Positions 44,053 to 52,994 of a stretch of DNA of 64,000 nucleotides are shown here, in pieces (position 1 is the stretch's first letter; each line of letters opens with the position of its first letter). The stretch lies in NCBI GenBank assembly GCA_016285455.1, contig JAEEQS010000001.1:1-64000 (forward strand), read 5' to 3'. Both the position numbers and the translations under genes were made by a program. This DNA is from Bacteroidales bacterium. Lineage in GTDB: Bacteria > Bacteroidota > Bacteroidia > Bacteroidales > UBA932. Below the pieces are notes generated by a model. The model was given only the letters and a program-made list of their open reading frames with translations, did not search any database and was not told the origin of the DNA.

Positions 44053-45054
44053 GAATTCTAATTAGAAGTGCAACGACTTCCAAAGTCAAAGTTAAACATT
44101 TTCTTACAATACTCCAACGGAGTCAGATAGCCGAGGGATTTGCGAGGCCTGTTGTTCAGTTTCCACTCAATCTCCTCAATCATCTTATCCGTCAGTTTGC
44201 TGAAATCCGTACCCTTCGGGATGTACTGGCGAATCAGACCGTTTGTATTTTCGTTTGCGCCCCGCTCCCAGGAGTGGTACGGACGTGTGTGTATCTTGTC
44301 CTTGTAGGGTAGCAGCGCTTCGATTGCCGTGCTGGCCAGCGGGGCGGCTTCTTTCCCGGCAAGCTTGCGGATCAGCACCAGATGCGTGCACCTGTCATTT
44401 GTCGTCATTATGGCCCCCTTGCGGTTCTTGCCAATCAGCGTGTCTATCTCAAAGTCTCCGAAACGCTTCTTCTCATCTACAACCGCCGGCCTCAGCGATA
44501 TGTCAACGCGGTCCTGGATAATCCCCCTGGAACTGTATAGGCTGTCACGTCTTCGTTTCCGGCGCCCGTGATGCCTGAGGTTGCGGGCCATCTCGTCGTT
44601 GCCCCGGCGCTTCTCCTGCCAGATCCAACGGTAGATGGTCTCCGCACATACCATCTCTTCCCCCCTCAACCGAAACCGGCCGCAGATCTGCTCCGGACTG
44701 TACTGTCCGTAGATGAGGAGCCTTCTAACGGTACGTTTCATATCGTCGGTGAACTTCAGGTAGTGTCTCCTGGACTTCATCCTTCTCTCATACTTCTTCT
44801 GTGCCAGCCCCCATCGGTAATGGTGATAGCCTCGCATATCACTGTTCCTCCGGATCTCACGGCTCACTGTACCTGTACTGACCCCTATCACTTCTCCTAT
44901 CTCCCTCAAGTTCATAGGTGTCTGCAGCAACATCTCTATTGTATATCGCTGTTCCCTTGTCAAATGCTTGTAGCCCATCCTCTGTCGCTTTTCTGTTTAT
45001 GACAGTAAAGTTATACTGTCAGACTTCATTGCGTTGCACTTCAGAGTAGAATCC
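44053..45054 (-). mobile_element. IS30-family insertion sequence
   Basis: About 1.0 kb. Imperfect terminal inverted repeats ATTCTA-N4-GAAGTGCAACG are at 44055-44075 and, reversed, at 45032-45052, with an extra G outside each. The transposase stop codon lies inside the left repeat. No clear target-site duplication is visible. It sits 40-odd bases upstream of the 175-aa secreted-protein gene, where it may have displaced the promoter. Confidence 0.85.
44058..44978 (-). CDS. IS30-family transposase with internal deletion
   Basis: 306 aa. An N-terminal HTH (MGYKHLTREQRYTIEMLLQTPMNLREIGEVIGVSTGTVSREIRRN) and a DDE domain with FGDFEIDTLIG (first Asp) and WERGANENTNGLIRQYIPKGTDFS (Glu). Intact relatives have about 30 residues between KDKIHT and PYHSWERG that carry the second Asp in a T-x-DNG-x-EF motif. 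Here KDKIHT runs straight into RPYHSWERG. The reading frame is kept, but the second catalytic Asp is lost, so the enzyme is probably dead unless supplied in trans. Confidence 0.85.
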   Translation of the reverse strand: MGYKHLTREQRYTIEMLLQTPMNLREIGEVIGVSTGTVSREIRRNSDMRGYHHYRWGLAQKKYERRMKSRRHYLKFTDDMKRTVRRLLIYGQYSPEQICGRFRLRGEEMVCAETIYRWIWQEKRRGNDEMARNLRHHGRRKRRRDSLYSSRGIIQDRVDISLRPAVVDEKKRFGDFEIDTLIGKNRKGAIMTTNDRCTHLVLIRKLAGKEAAPLASTAIEALLPYKDKIHTRPYHSWERGANENTNGLIRQYIPKGTDFSKLTDKMIEEIEWKLNNRPRKSLGYLTPLEYCKKMFNFDFGSRCTSN

Positions 45055-45310
45055 AGCATCTGCCCCTCGTACTTATAATGCCATTACAATAGAGATAAAG
45101 GCTGCCGCAAGAGAGTTTGTGAAGAGTAGCCGATAATTAACATAGATGATTCAAATATCGTTTTTTGCTTTTCTGAATAGGTTTCATCATCAACCTTAGA
45201 AATGAACACTACAGATGACCAAAGTACAAGTGCTTTGGCTGGAGGAATTAGAGAATGAAGCTTCTTTTTTGCAATAAGGCAGGGGGGCTATAAGAGTCTA
45301 GGAATACTAT
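45055..45310. other. remnant intergenic segment between IS30 and the holA repeat
   Basis: About 255 bases with no intact gene. An open stretch of 28 codons (NPASAPRTYNAITIEIKAAAREFVKSSR, 45050-45136) runs from the IS edge to a TAA and could be the tail of a gene cut by the IS. The rest shows nothing recognisable. Confidence 0.4.
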
Positions 45311-45392
45311 TCTCAAATCCAAGAGGTATTACGGCGGCAACGCAACGGACGGCGCCCTGCTGAACGCCCTCCTGACAAAGCTTTTTGTATAG
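45311..45392 (+). pseudogene. holA 3'-end fragment, direct repeat copy B
   Basis: Encodes LKSKRYYGGNATDGALLNALLTKLFV and a TAG, in line with the last 26 residues of HolA (LKSKSNYGGNATDGALLNALLSKLFVL). The 44-bp core is identical to copy A; differences cluster before it and in the last codons. It ends 2 bases before the stop of the convergent DUF4143 ATPase gene, an arrangement like the tight convergent gene pairs elsewhere here. The original holA end may therefore have been here. Confidence 0.85.
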
Positions 45393-45394
45393 GG

Positions 45395-46744
45395 CTATAG
45401 TTTATTTGGATGTTCTTTTAGAAATCGCTTTACCATAAACGTCAGGAAATAGGGAAATGTGTAGAACTTGCCATTCCAACCGATGTTTTTGTAGCCCAGT
45501 TTGATGCCATAGTGAATATCAGAATAGGAATTCCAATCGATTAGATGATTCAGAGATGCTGTAGAGCCATCGTTGGATTTCACTTCAACAGGGATCAAGG
45601 TATTTGCATCCCGAACAAAGAAATCCATTTCCAGAGCGGGGTTATCTTTCTTGAAAAAGTACAGATCTTTGTACCCTGATTTTACGAGCATTTCTCCAAC
45701 GATATTCTCATATATGGCACCTTTGTATGTGCCAAAGTTCTTGTTAGCTCTGAGATCTTCTTGGGCTTCCTCATCAAGCGATGCAATGAGAAGCCCTGTG
45801 TCATGGTAATAGATTTTATAGTTATTGGCTTCATAATTGCCCTTGAGTGGAAGCTCTGCCTTGTCAAGACAGTAGGCAACATTAATAACCCCAGCTTCTT
45901 TCAGCCAATCCACACAGCCTACATACTCGCGGTTGCGAGCTCCTTTTGCGACCTTCGTTACCTGGAATTTTTTGTTGTCCTTGGCAAGAAAGGTGGAAAT
46001 ATGATTATATATAGCCAGTATCTTCGCCTTGTCAGTTTCTTTGGCATATTTCGTAATATCTTCCTCGTAGTCTTTAAGGAGTTGCCGCTGGATTTTTAAA
46101 GTTCCTCCAAAATGGCCGTTGCTGATATAGGTCTTAATTACCTCAGGCATTCCTCCAAGTGTCATATAGTCTCGGAAGACATCCATCATAGTGTCCATTT
46201 CAAGCTTGGAAAAAGGCATCAGGTAAAGCATGTGAGTATAAAGATCCTCTATTTGGGCGGGGGAATATCCCTTTGCCCACAGGAATTCCTCAAAGTCCAT
46301 AGAATACATCTCATAATCGTCTTTAAAGCCGACGGCATTAGATTCAATCTCTTCATAATAAATACCCATCAAAGAGCCAGAACATATTACGTCAAACCTC
46401 TCGTCTTGGCAAAAGGATTTAAGTGAAGTAGCACAGTCTGGGCATTTCTGAAGCTCATCAAAGAAAATAAGTGTTTTGCCAGGGATGAACTCCCAAGATG
46501 GCTCAAGAAGTGAAATGTTCTTGATAATGGTATCTACCTCATACCCGTCATCGAAAATACGCCTGAATTTCTTCTGGAGCACAAAGTTTATTTCTAGGAA
46601 AGACTCATAGTTTGCCTTGCCGAAAGCCCTTACTGACTCTGTCTTTCCAATTTGCCTGGCACCCTTGATGATAAGAGGTTTGTGGTTAGGGTTCTGTTTC
46701 CAAGCTTCTAGATAGCTATCTATCTTTCTTTTAAGTAGTTTCAT
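45395..46744 (-). CDS. AAA ATPase with DUF4143 nuclease-like domain
   Basis: 449 aa from the ATG at 46744 (MKLLKRKIDSYLEAWKQNPNHKPLIIKGARQIGKT), preferred over the track's start because the -7 box lies at 46768-46775. Walker A is KGARQIGKT and Walker B is TLIFFDELQKC. The C-terminal DUF4143 part has ALEMDFFVRDANTLIPVEVKSN, a D...E-x-K nuclease-like core. The family is abundant in Bacteroidota, expands in accessory regions, and its function is unclear. Confidence 0.92.
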   Translation of the reverse strand: MKLLKRKIDSYLEAWKQNPNHKPLIIKGARQIGKTESVRAFGKANYESFLEINFVLQKKFRRIFDDGYEVDTIIKNISLLEPSWEFIPGKTLIFFDELQKCPDCATSLKSFCQDERFDVICSGSLMGIYYEEIESNAVGFKDDYEMYSMDFEEFLWAKGYSPAQIEDLYTHMLYLMPFSKLEMDTMMDVFRDYMTLGGMPEVIKTYISNGHFGGTLKIQRQLLKDYEEDITKYAKETDKAKILAIYNHISTFLAKDNKKFQVTKVAKGARNREYVGCVDWLKEAGVINVAYCLDKAELPLKGNYEANNYKIYYHDTGLLIASLDEEAQEDLRANKNFGTYKGAIYENIVGEMLVKSGYKDLYFFKKDNPALEMDFFVRDANTLIPVEVKSNDGSTASLNHLIDWNSYSDIHYGIKLGYKNIGWNGKFYTFPYFLTFMVKRFLKEHPNKL

Positions 46745-46767
46745 AGTTATAATCACAAAATCCGGTA

Positions 46768-46775
46768 CAAATATA
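46768..46775 (-). promoter_or_regulatory. -7 promoter box of the DUF4143 ATPase
   Basis: TATATTTG on the minus strand, 23 bases before the ATG at 46744. Confidence 0.5.
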
Positions 46776-46865
46776 GGCACTTTTTCACATATTTTGGAAT
46801 AAATATGGATATTTTTCCACATTTTAAGTCTATTCCTGCTCTATTTTGCCCGACAACGACAAAAC

Positions 46866-46903
46866 AAAAGCTCCCGGCTTCAGCAACGAGGCCGGGAACT
46901 TTT
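46866..46903 (-). terminator. hairpin terminator
   Basis: AAAAG-C-TCCCGGC ... GCCGGGA-A-CTTTT, a 7-bp GC stem extended by A/T pairs. It ends the minus-strand pair of secreted-protein genes upstream and separates it from the ATPase promoter. Confidence 0.75.
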
Positions 46904-46928
46904 ATTACGCCAATAAGGACAGTTTGCT

Positions 46929-47111
46929 TTAATTATAATAATCCGGATACTTTATGTTCTTTTTTAATTGTTTAAGAAAACCTGTAGATGTGAGAGAATG
47001 GTTTTTATAAGAAGGTAAAGACTTAATATCTGATTCTTGAGCCCAAACAGTTTCTCCTATCAGGCATAATAACAAAAGAAGGAATGTAATCTTTAGTATA
47101 TATGCTTTCAT
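46929..47111 (-). CDS. small secreted peptide
   Basis: 60 aa from the ATG at 47111 (MKAYILKITFLLLLLCLIGETVWAQ, a signal peptide). The mature part would be about 35 residues, QESDIKSLPSYKNHSLTSTGFLKQLKKNIKYPDYYN, which is basic and Tyr-rich. It is 30 bases downstream of the 370-aa secreted-protein gene and followed by a terminator, so it is the last gene of a two-gene unit. Role unknown. It could be a remnant of a longer gene, but the frame is clean. Confidence 0.6.
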   Translation of the reverse strand: MKAYILKITFLLLLLCLIGETVWAQESDIKSLPSYKNHSLTSTGFLKQLKKNIKYPDYYN

Positions 47112-47141
47112 ATATATTTTCTTTTTCAAGACTGAATGTTT

Positions 47142-48254
47142 TTAGTTCAGCTTAATCTGAGACACTGAATATTTCACCTTGTCAGGATGGCCTTCTTTGA
47201 AAAACACCAAGTCAAATTGCTCTGCATCAATATTGCTTAATGGAAAAGTTACGGCAAGCAAACGGTTATATTTTACAGGACGGACATCATAATGTTTCTT
47301 TGAGCACTCAATTATTTTATCGCCGATTCTTATGGCTGCGGTATACTTTTTATGAGTAAAGTCTGATGAAATCTTGTTGTTGTCCTGGACAAATAAAACT
47401 AGTTCATCAGTATCAACTCTTTTCTCTGCCATAAACAGTCCTACATTTTCATCAGAAGACGTGTATGAAATATGATAAGATATGTTATTCCCCAATTCAA
47501 ACTTTTTGAACATATCAAAATAAGGGTCTTCTTTTGCAATAAAGCATTTTTGAGGTTTGACGGTTTTCCCGAATGCCCTCATCATCAGATACAACATAGG
47601 TTCATCGGCTTCTAGAAAGTTGCTGCCCCCACGGTTATCTGTAGCCTGAGTCATCCACAAAAGATTTCTGTTTCCGCCGTTAACTTCAAAACCCTCAATA
47701 ACTATAGACTTGTTAAAAGAGTGGCGAGTCTTTTTATTGTTGTTGGAAACCGGAATATTATTGAAATTGTCTCTAAGTGCAACATTTTGTCTGGCGAGTT
47801 CTGTGTCGTAATAATTTTGGCCATAAGTTTTGTCCTGGTTTACAAAAGAACCCGAGCCATCTAATCTGTAATAATTATAGTAGGAAGGATAATTTAAGTT
47901 TCTCTGATTAAGCTTTGGGCTTTTGGTTACATCAGAATCGCTATCCCAGTAATCTACATATACGTTAATATAAAAATCGGCATTCAAACTATCATTTGTC
48001 CGGTTAGCTCCATACAAAGACAAAGCTTCTTCCAGATATTTAAAAAACGATTCTTTAGATTTATCAAACTGAGAAGATATCAGATTATAGTAATGAATAT
48101 CGGAGATGTAATAGTTCTTTCCGGCCAACTCGTAATCTCCCATAGACATAATATCAACAGCATGGAAAGGCGGCTGGGAATAAGGTTGCGCTATCAAGCT
48201 GCTGCTCAGAAAAATATAAGAGATAAGAGAAAATAGATATAGTTTGGTTTTCAT
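47142..48254 (-). CDS. secreted protein, function unknown
   Basis: 370 aa with signal peptide MKTKLYLFSLISYIFLSSSLIAQ. The first half is Tyr/Asn/Asp-rich and helical (YYISDIHYYNLISSQFDKSKESFFKYLEEALSLYG). The second half contains IVIEGFEVNGGNRNLLWMTQATDNRGGSNFLEADEPMLYLMMRAFGKTV and a beta-rich end. I do not recognise the family. It is AT-rich compared with nearby core genes and forms a unit with the small secreted peptide. Confidence 0.75.
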   Translation of the reverse strand: MKTKLYLFSLISYIFLSSSLIAQPYSQPPFHAVDIMSMGDYELAGKNYYISDIHYYNLISSQFDKSKESFFKYLEEALSLYGANRTNDSLNADFYINVYVDYWDSDSDVTKSPKLNQRNLNYPSYYNYYRLDGSGSFVNQDKTYGQNYYDTELARQNVALRDNFNNIPVSNNNKKTRHSFNKSIVIEGFEVNGGNRNLLWMTQATDNRGGSNFLEADEPMLYLMMRAFGKTVKPQKCFIAKEDPYFDMFKKFELGNNISYHISYTSSDENVGLFMAEKRVDTDELVLFVQDNNKISSDFTHKKYTAAIRIGDKIIECSKKHYDVRPVKYNRLLAVTFPLSNIDAEQFDLVFFKEGHPDKVKYSVSQIKLN

Positions 48255-48478
48255 AGTATGTATGTTTTAGCAGTTATTGTTCTTTTAGAGAAGCGGTTTT
48301 ATGTTTGTTGCAAATCGTTTCATCTCCATTTGTTTTTTGTTCACCGAACGCAATATAATAAAAGGAATTTTAAAATGAAAGTTTTTGCTTTTTTTTTCTA
48401 AAAATTTTGAATTTGATGGGCTGAATTGTTTGCGTTGTGAAACAAGGTAGTTACAAAATTGACAATTATTAAATAAAG

Positions 48479-48509
48479 AAGCACCCTGCAATAAAAATGC
48501 AAGGTGCTT
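48479..48509 (-). terminator. terminator of the alr operon
   Basis: AAGCACC-CTGCA-ATAAAAA-TGCAA-GGTGCTT forms a strong stem with one inner mismatch. On the minus strand it is followed by a T-rich run. It lies 22 bases after the alr stop. The rest of the gap from 48255 holds no supported gene. Confidence 0.8.
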
Positions 48510-48531
48510 CTTGTCTTGAAGTAATAATGTG

Positions 48532-49638
48532 TTACTTTACAACCACTCTCTTAACTCGTCTGGCGATGGAGGTGTAGACCTCGTAAGGGATGGTCTGGAG
48601 AACCTTGGCCTGGTCTATGGCTGTTGGCTTGTCTCCAAAGACGGTTACTATGTCTCCAACTTTGACATCCTTTACGCTGGTTACGTCTATCATGCACATA
48701 TCCATACAGATGTTGCCGATGGTAGGAACCAGTTTGCCGTTAACGCAGAACTTGGTTGCGCCTCTTCCAAGGTGGCGGTTGATGCCGTCTGCATAACCCA
48801 GAGGAAGGGTGGCGATCTTGGATTTTCTTGTAATCTTGCCGTGGCGGCCGTAGCCAACGGTGCCGTCTTCAGGAGTGAGTTCCTTTATCTGGAGGATGCG
48901 GCACTTGAGGCTGGCAACAGGCATAACGTTTTTCTGGTTGACAGCGCTTACGCCGTAGATACCAATGCCCAGTCTGCACATATCTTTCTGGAACTGGGAG
49001 AAGCGCTCGATTCCGGCAGAGTTGAGGATGTGGTGGATAGGATGGTATCCTATTGCCTGGTCGATCTGCGGAGCCATCTTGTCATAGAGGGCAACCTGGG
49101 AGAGAGTGAACTTGTCCCACTTCTTCTCGTCAGAAGCGGCAAGGTGGGAGTAGATGCTCTGAACCTTGATCTCCTTGTGAGACTTGAGGAATTTGAGAAG
49201 TTCAGGAAGCTCCTTTTCCATAAATCCCAGGCGGTGCATGCCGGTGTCGAGCTTGATGTGCACAGGATAAGTCTCAACGCCCATCTTCTTGAGGACGGAG
49301 TCGAACTTCTTCAGGGAGTAGAGGTTAGGGATGCCCGGCTCCAGGCCGTTTTCTATGATTTCCTTGTAGTAGTCTGTTCCAGTGGTAAGCACGATGATAG
49401 GGGTGTTGATGCCGCCTTCGCGGAGCTCAATTCCCTCTATCGGATGGGCAACGGCAAAGTAGTCTGCCCCTGCCTTTTCCATCAGCTTGGCAAACTCCAC
49501 TGCCCCGTGGCCGTAAGAATTGGCTTTGATGAGGATCAGAAGCTTGGTTTCCTTCTTGAGGTAGCTTCTGAAATACTTGAAGTTATGGAGAGCAGCCTTG
49601 GTGCTTATCTCCATCTGTGCAAATGTCTCTTTTTCCAT
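48532..49638 (-). CDS. alr: alanine racemase
   Basis: 368 aa from the ATG at 49638 (MEKETFAQMEISTKAALHNF); the track's longer start is inside the next gene. The PLP lysine is in LILIKANSYGHGAVEFA, the catalytic Tyr region is GTVGYGRHGK, and GNICMDMCMIDVT is canonical. It makes D-Ala for the cell wall. It is 13 bases downstream of the epimerase gene and is the last gene of the operon. Confidence 0.96.
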   Translation of the reverse strand: MEKETFAQMEISTKAALHNFKYFRSYLKKETKLLILIKANSYGHGAVEFAKLMEKAGADYFAVAHPIEGIELREGGINTPIIVLTTGTDYYKEIIENGLEPGIPNLYSLKKFDSVLKKMGVETYPVHIKLDTGMHRLGFMEKELPELLKFLKSHKEIKVQSIYSHLAASDEKKWDKFTLSQVALYDKMAPQIDQAIGYHPIHHILNSAGIERFSQFQKDMCRLGIGIYGVSAVNQKNVMPVASLKCRILQIKELTPEDGTVGYGRHGKITRKSKIATLPLGYADGINRHLGRGATKFCVNGKLVPTIGNICMDMCMIDVTSVKDVKVGDIVTVFGDKPTAIDQAKVLQTIPYEVYTSIARRVKRVVVK

Positions 49639-49651
49639 TTTGTTAAGACTT

Positions 49652-50629
49652 TTAACTAATCTTGTAAAACGCTTTGTACCAGTTATAAAACTCGGCGATG
49701 CCTTTTTCAAGAGGAGTGTTGGGGCGGAAGGCATAGTCTTCTTCCAGATGCAAAGTAGATGCAAATGTAGTGTAAACATCGCCTGGTTGCATTCCCTTCA
49801 TCACTTTTTTCGCCTTTTTTCCGGCGGTGTTTTCAATGGTGCGTATGAAGTCCATAAGGCCTACAGGCTTGCTGTTTCCGATGTTGTAGACAGGGCGCTT
49901 GGACTTGTTTGGACCTTCTATGACGGAAACGATGCCTTTTACGATGTCGTCTATGTAGCTGAAGTCTCGGCTGAGGTTACCTTTGTTATAAACGTCTATA
50001 GGCTCATCGCTGAGGATTTTCTTCATGAACTTGAAAGGAGCCATATCTGGCCTTCCCCAAGGGCCGTAAACCGTGAAGAACCTGAGTCCGGTGCAAGGGA
50101 GGTTTCTCTGGTGAGTGTAGACGTGGGCCATCAGCTCGTTGGACTTCTTGGTGGCGGCATAGAGGCTCTGAGGATCGTCTGTGCGGTCTTCCTCTTCAAA
50201 CGGAACCTTGGCATTGTTGCCGTAAACGCTTGAGGAACTTGCATATACAAGATGCTTCACTTTGTACTTGCAGCAGAGCTCCAGTATGTTGAAAAAGCCG
50301 ATGATGTTGCAGTGGATGTAACTCTTTGGATTCTCAAAGGAATATCTTACGCCGGCCTGGGCCGCCAGATTGCAGACCTTGTCAAACTTGTGGGTTTTGA
50401 AAATCTTTTCCATTGCGCTGAGGTCTGCGATGTCTTTCTCTGAGAATGAGAAGCTGCCCTTTGCACACTTGGCGCATTTTCTGACGTAAGAAAGCCTGGC
50501 CTTTTTCAGGCTCGGGTCGTAGTAGGAGTTCATATTGTCCACTCCTATGACGTTATGGCCTCTTCTTAAAAGTTCAACTGCGGTATGCGAGCCTATGAAG
50601 CCCGCCACTCCTGTTAATAGTATTTTCAT
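49652..50629 (-). CDS. NAD-dependent epimerase, probably UDP-glucuronate 4-epimerase
   Basis: 325 aa from the ATG at 50629, overlapping the upstream stop as ATGA. NAD motif GVAGFIGSH, then GVDNMNSYYDPSLKKARL (typical of UDP-GlcA 4-epimerases of the CapI/LpsL type), YASSSSVYGNNAKVPF and YAATKKSNE (catalytic YxxxK). It would make UDP-galacturonate. The neighbouring glycolipid genes suggest the sugar goes to lipid A or another envelope lipid. Confidence 0.92.
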   Translation of the reverse strand: MKILLTGVAGFIGSHTAVELLRRGHNVIGVDNMNSYYDPSLKKARLSYVRKCAKCAKGSFSFSEKDIADLSAMEKIFKTHKFDKVCNLAAQAGVRYSFENPKSYIHCNIIGFFNILELCCKYKVKHLVYASSSSVYGNNAKVPFEEEDRTDDPQSLYAATKKSNELMAHVYTHQRNLPCTGLRFFTVYGPWGRPDMAPFKFMKKILSDEPIDVYNKGNLSRDFSYIDDIVKGIVSVIEGPNKSKRPVYNIGNSKPVGLMDFIRTIENTAGKKAKKVMKGMQPGDVYTTFASTLHLEEDYAFRPNTPLEKGIAEFYNWYKAFYKIS

Positions 50630-52296
50630 TGCGATTGTTGTTTCTTTCTGATTATTGCATAGCAAATGTCGTTGCCGAGCTTGGTGTATTCAGAATCTTC
50701 TAGAATCTTCTTCAGGTACGGGCTTTCCCCGGCTTCCATATCCTTTCTTTTGCTAACGTCTTTGACTATCCACTTTTCCTTGAAGAATATGACGCCCTCC
50801 GTAAAATCTTTCATCTGGAGCGTATCCAGTTTCTGAACCTCGAGGCCGTTCTGGCGGAAGTAATAGTCCATATTGTTGCCGGCTCTGAAGCAGCAGAAGT
50901 AAAGCGGAAGATTTTCCTTGGCCGCTATGGCTGAAGCCTCAAGGCAACCATCCTTTACTCCAATCATCTTGTTGACTTTAGGCATAGAAAGGCTTCCCAG
51001 GAAAAGAGTCACGAAAATGGCGGCGGAAATCACGCTTATGGCTATGCTGGTGCTCTTGTCTCTGAGGAACTTGAGAGCCAGTAGCCCGCCCAGAGTCAAA
51101 GGCAAGAGAATCACCCAAAACGGAGCCCAGAGTTCTGGGAGCTCTGAGGAAAGTTTTGCCGGAATGATTAGCCTGGTGAAGATGGAAGCAATGCCTATGG
51201 CAATGAATATCCAGGCAACGGCTGCCACAACGCCTTTAACCAGGCGGTCATCTTTGAAATAAGGCAGCATAAGGGCCGCTGCATAAACGAACATCGGAAC
51301 GGCAGGAAGAAGATAAACGGCAAGCTTGGAGCTCACGATGGTAAGCATCACCAGAATAGTCAGGGCGGAAACCACCATAAGATGAATCCTTATGCCGCCG
51401 AGAAGCCTCTTTCTCCATCCTTTTATCAGAAGGACCACGATCAACACAGACCAGACTGCCGTCATCCACCAGAATCCAGCCAGGTAGAACCAGAACGGCT
51501 CTTTGTGCCTGAAGGAGTTTACTCCGCGATCGATAGTCTGGTGGAAAACAAGGTTGTTGAGATAGGCTTTTCCGCCTTCAAGGTAAACTCCAGTCCACCA
51601 CAGGCCGCAGAGGATTATGAGTATGCCCCAGAATCTCCATCCAAGGTACCTTCCTATGCGCAGTTCCCTGTCGCTGAGCAAAAAGACAATTATGCAGACC
51701 ACAGGCGCTAGGAATCCCACTGCTCCCTTTGAGAAGATGGCGAGGAAAACGTAGATTGGCAGAAGGATCCTGTCTGTCTTGAACCGTCTTGCCTCGTGGG
51801 AGCGGACTTTCATCTTGGCGTCTCTGGCTCCGGCCTTGTTGGCGTACATCTTGCCAAAGGTATATAGAGCCAGGATTATGAACATGCACATCAGCATATC
51901 CATCCTCATCACTATGGCTGCCGTTAGGAAAAGCACGCTGCTGAACATCATCATAAGAGCTGCCGTGCTCTCTGAAGAGTTTAGCTTGTTCTCTGTCCAG
52001 CGGTCCATCACCCAGCCAATTACAAAGGCAGGGATGACGCCGAGAATGGTGCAGAGGAGAAACAGAGAGTGGTCGCCGAAGATTTTCTTCAGCGCCATAG
52101 CGCACCAGAAGTACAGAGGCGGCTTGTCTGCGTAAGGCTCTCCGTGGTCGTAGAAAGTGAAGAAGTTGCCGTTAGCAATTGCGTCGTCGATGATATTCAG
52201 GTAACGCAATTCGTTGCTCGGGGTATATTCCCTCATCCACAGAAGGGGAAACAGCATCGCAAACACAAAAAGGAATATGACGGTTCTTCTTCTCAT
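50626..52296 (-). CDS. ArnT/PMT-like membrane glycosyltransferase
   Basis: 556 aa with about 12 membrane segments. The first periplasmic loop has RYLNIIDDAIANGNFFTFYDHGEPYADKPPLYFW, the acidic and KPP motif of lipid-phosphate-sugar transferases of the GT-C type (ArnT, PMT, Rgt). It moves a sugar from an undecaprenyl-phosphate carrier to lipid A or a protein on the outer face of the inner membrane. It overlaps genes on both sides by 4 bases. Confidence 0.9.
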   Translation of the reverse strand: MRRRTVIFLFVFAMLFPLLWMREYTPSNELRYLNIIDDAIANGNFFTFYDHGEPYADKPPLYFWCAMALKKIFGDHSLFLLCTILGVIPAFVIGWVMDRWTENKLNSSESTAALMMMFSSVLFLTAAIVMRMDMLMCMFIILALYTFGKMYANKAGARDAKMKVRSHEARRFKTDRILLPIYVFLAIFSKGAVGFLAPVVCIIVFLLSDRELRIGRYLGWRFWGILIILCGLWWTGVYLEGGKAYLNNLVFHQTIDRGVNSFRHKEPFWFYLAGFWWMTAVWSVLIVVLLIKGWRKRLLGGIRIHLMVVSALTILVMLTIVSSKLAVYLLPAVPMFVYAAALMLPYFKDDRLVKGVVAAVAWIFIAIGIASIFTRLIIPAKLSSELPELWAPFWVILLPLTLGGLLALKFLRDKSTSIAISVISAAIFVTLFLGSLSMPKVNKMIGVKDGCLEASAIAAKENLPLYFCCFRAGNNMDYYFRQNGLEVQKLDTLQMKDFTEGVIFFKEKWIVKDVSKRKDMEAGESPYLKKILEDSEYTKLGNDICYAIIRKKQQSQ

Positions 52297-52985
52297 AACT
52301 GTGCCTCTCTTTTCTTCTGCTTGTGGAGAATCATCAGGTTCCTGGTGTATGAGACAAATCCGGTGGCCTGGCCGATTGCCAGCACGGGGTCTTTCCTTAT
52401 GATGGCGTAGGAGACTATGCAGGCGCTGCCAATCAGGCTTATGATCCAGAACCCGGCAGGAAGATGGCTCTCGTTGCGCTTCTTGGAGTAGAAGAACTGG
52501 TAAACGAATCTAAGGGTAAAGATTATCTGTCCAAGAGAGCCGTAAATAACCAGCCACATAGGAATGCTGCTATTCTGGAAAACCTGGGCCTTGAAGCCTT
52601 CCAGGTCTGTCAGAATGTATCCGATTCCAACGATTGGAGTTATCAGCAAAATGGTAAGAAGCGGAGCTTTCCACCAGATGTTGCCTGTGGAACCTTCCAG
52701 CTGCCCATCTTTGGAGATGCTCCATACTCCCTTGATTTTCAGGTTCCACATATATATGTAGTAGGAAATCACCTGGCCGAACATAATGGCAAAGTCGTTC
52801 CTGAGCCATCCGTAAATGAAAAACAGGTAGGAAGCCAAAAGGCTGAGAACCCAGAAGATAGTAGGGGAAACCACTTTCTTCTTTCTCTCGCTCATTATCC
52901 ACTGGACCAGTATCCTGGCGGAGAAAAGCCCCTGCGCCAGAAATCCAATTCCGAATATGATCCATTGGCTAAGCGTCCTCTCCAT
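52293..52985 (-). CDS. LAB_N (lipid A biosynthesis N-terminal) membrane protein
   Basis: 230 aa with two copies of the LAB_N unit: FGIGFLAQGLFSARILVQWIMSERKKKVVSPTIFWVLSLLASYLFFIYGWLRNDFAIMFGQVISYYIYMWNL and YGSLGQIIFTLRFVYQFFYSKKRNESHLPAGFWIISLIGSACIVSYAIIRKDPVLAIGQATGFVSYTRNL. Each has SxxhhQW/F and a G-Q-hh-s-hh-Y motif. Such proteins accompany ArnC/ArnT-like genes and may act as flippases or carriers for lipid-linked sugars. It is 9 bases after the GT2 gene. Confidence 0.9.
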   Translation of the reverse strand: MERTLSQWIIFGIGFLAQGLFSARILVQWIMSERKKKVVSPTIFWVLSLLASYLFFIYGWLRNDFAIMFGQVISYYIYMWNLKIKGVWSISKDGQLEGSTGNIWWKAPLLTILLITPIVGIGYILTDLEGFKAQVFQNSSIPMWLVIYGSLGQIIFTLRFVYQFFYSKKRNESHLPAGFWIISLIGSACIVSYAIIRKDPVLAIGQATGFVSYTRNLMILHKQKKREAQL

Positions 52986-52994
52986 TTGCGGATC

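Noticed and set aside
48529-49659. 376-aa plus-strand ORF
   Set aside because: It is antisense to alr over its whole length; alr has clear PLP and catalytic motifs.
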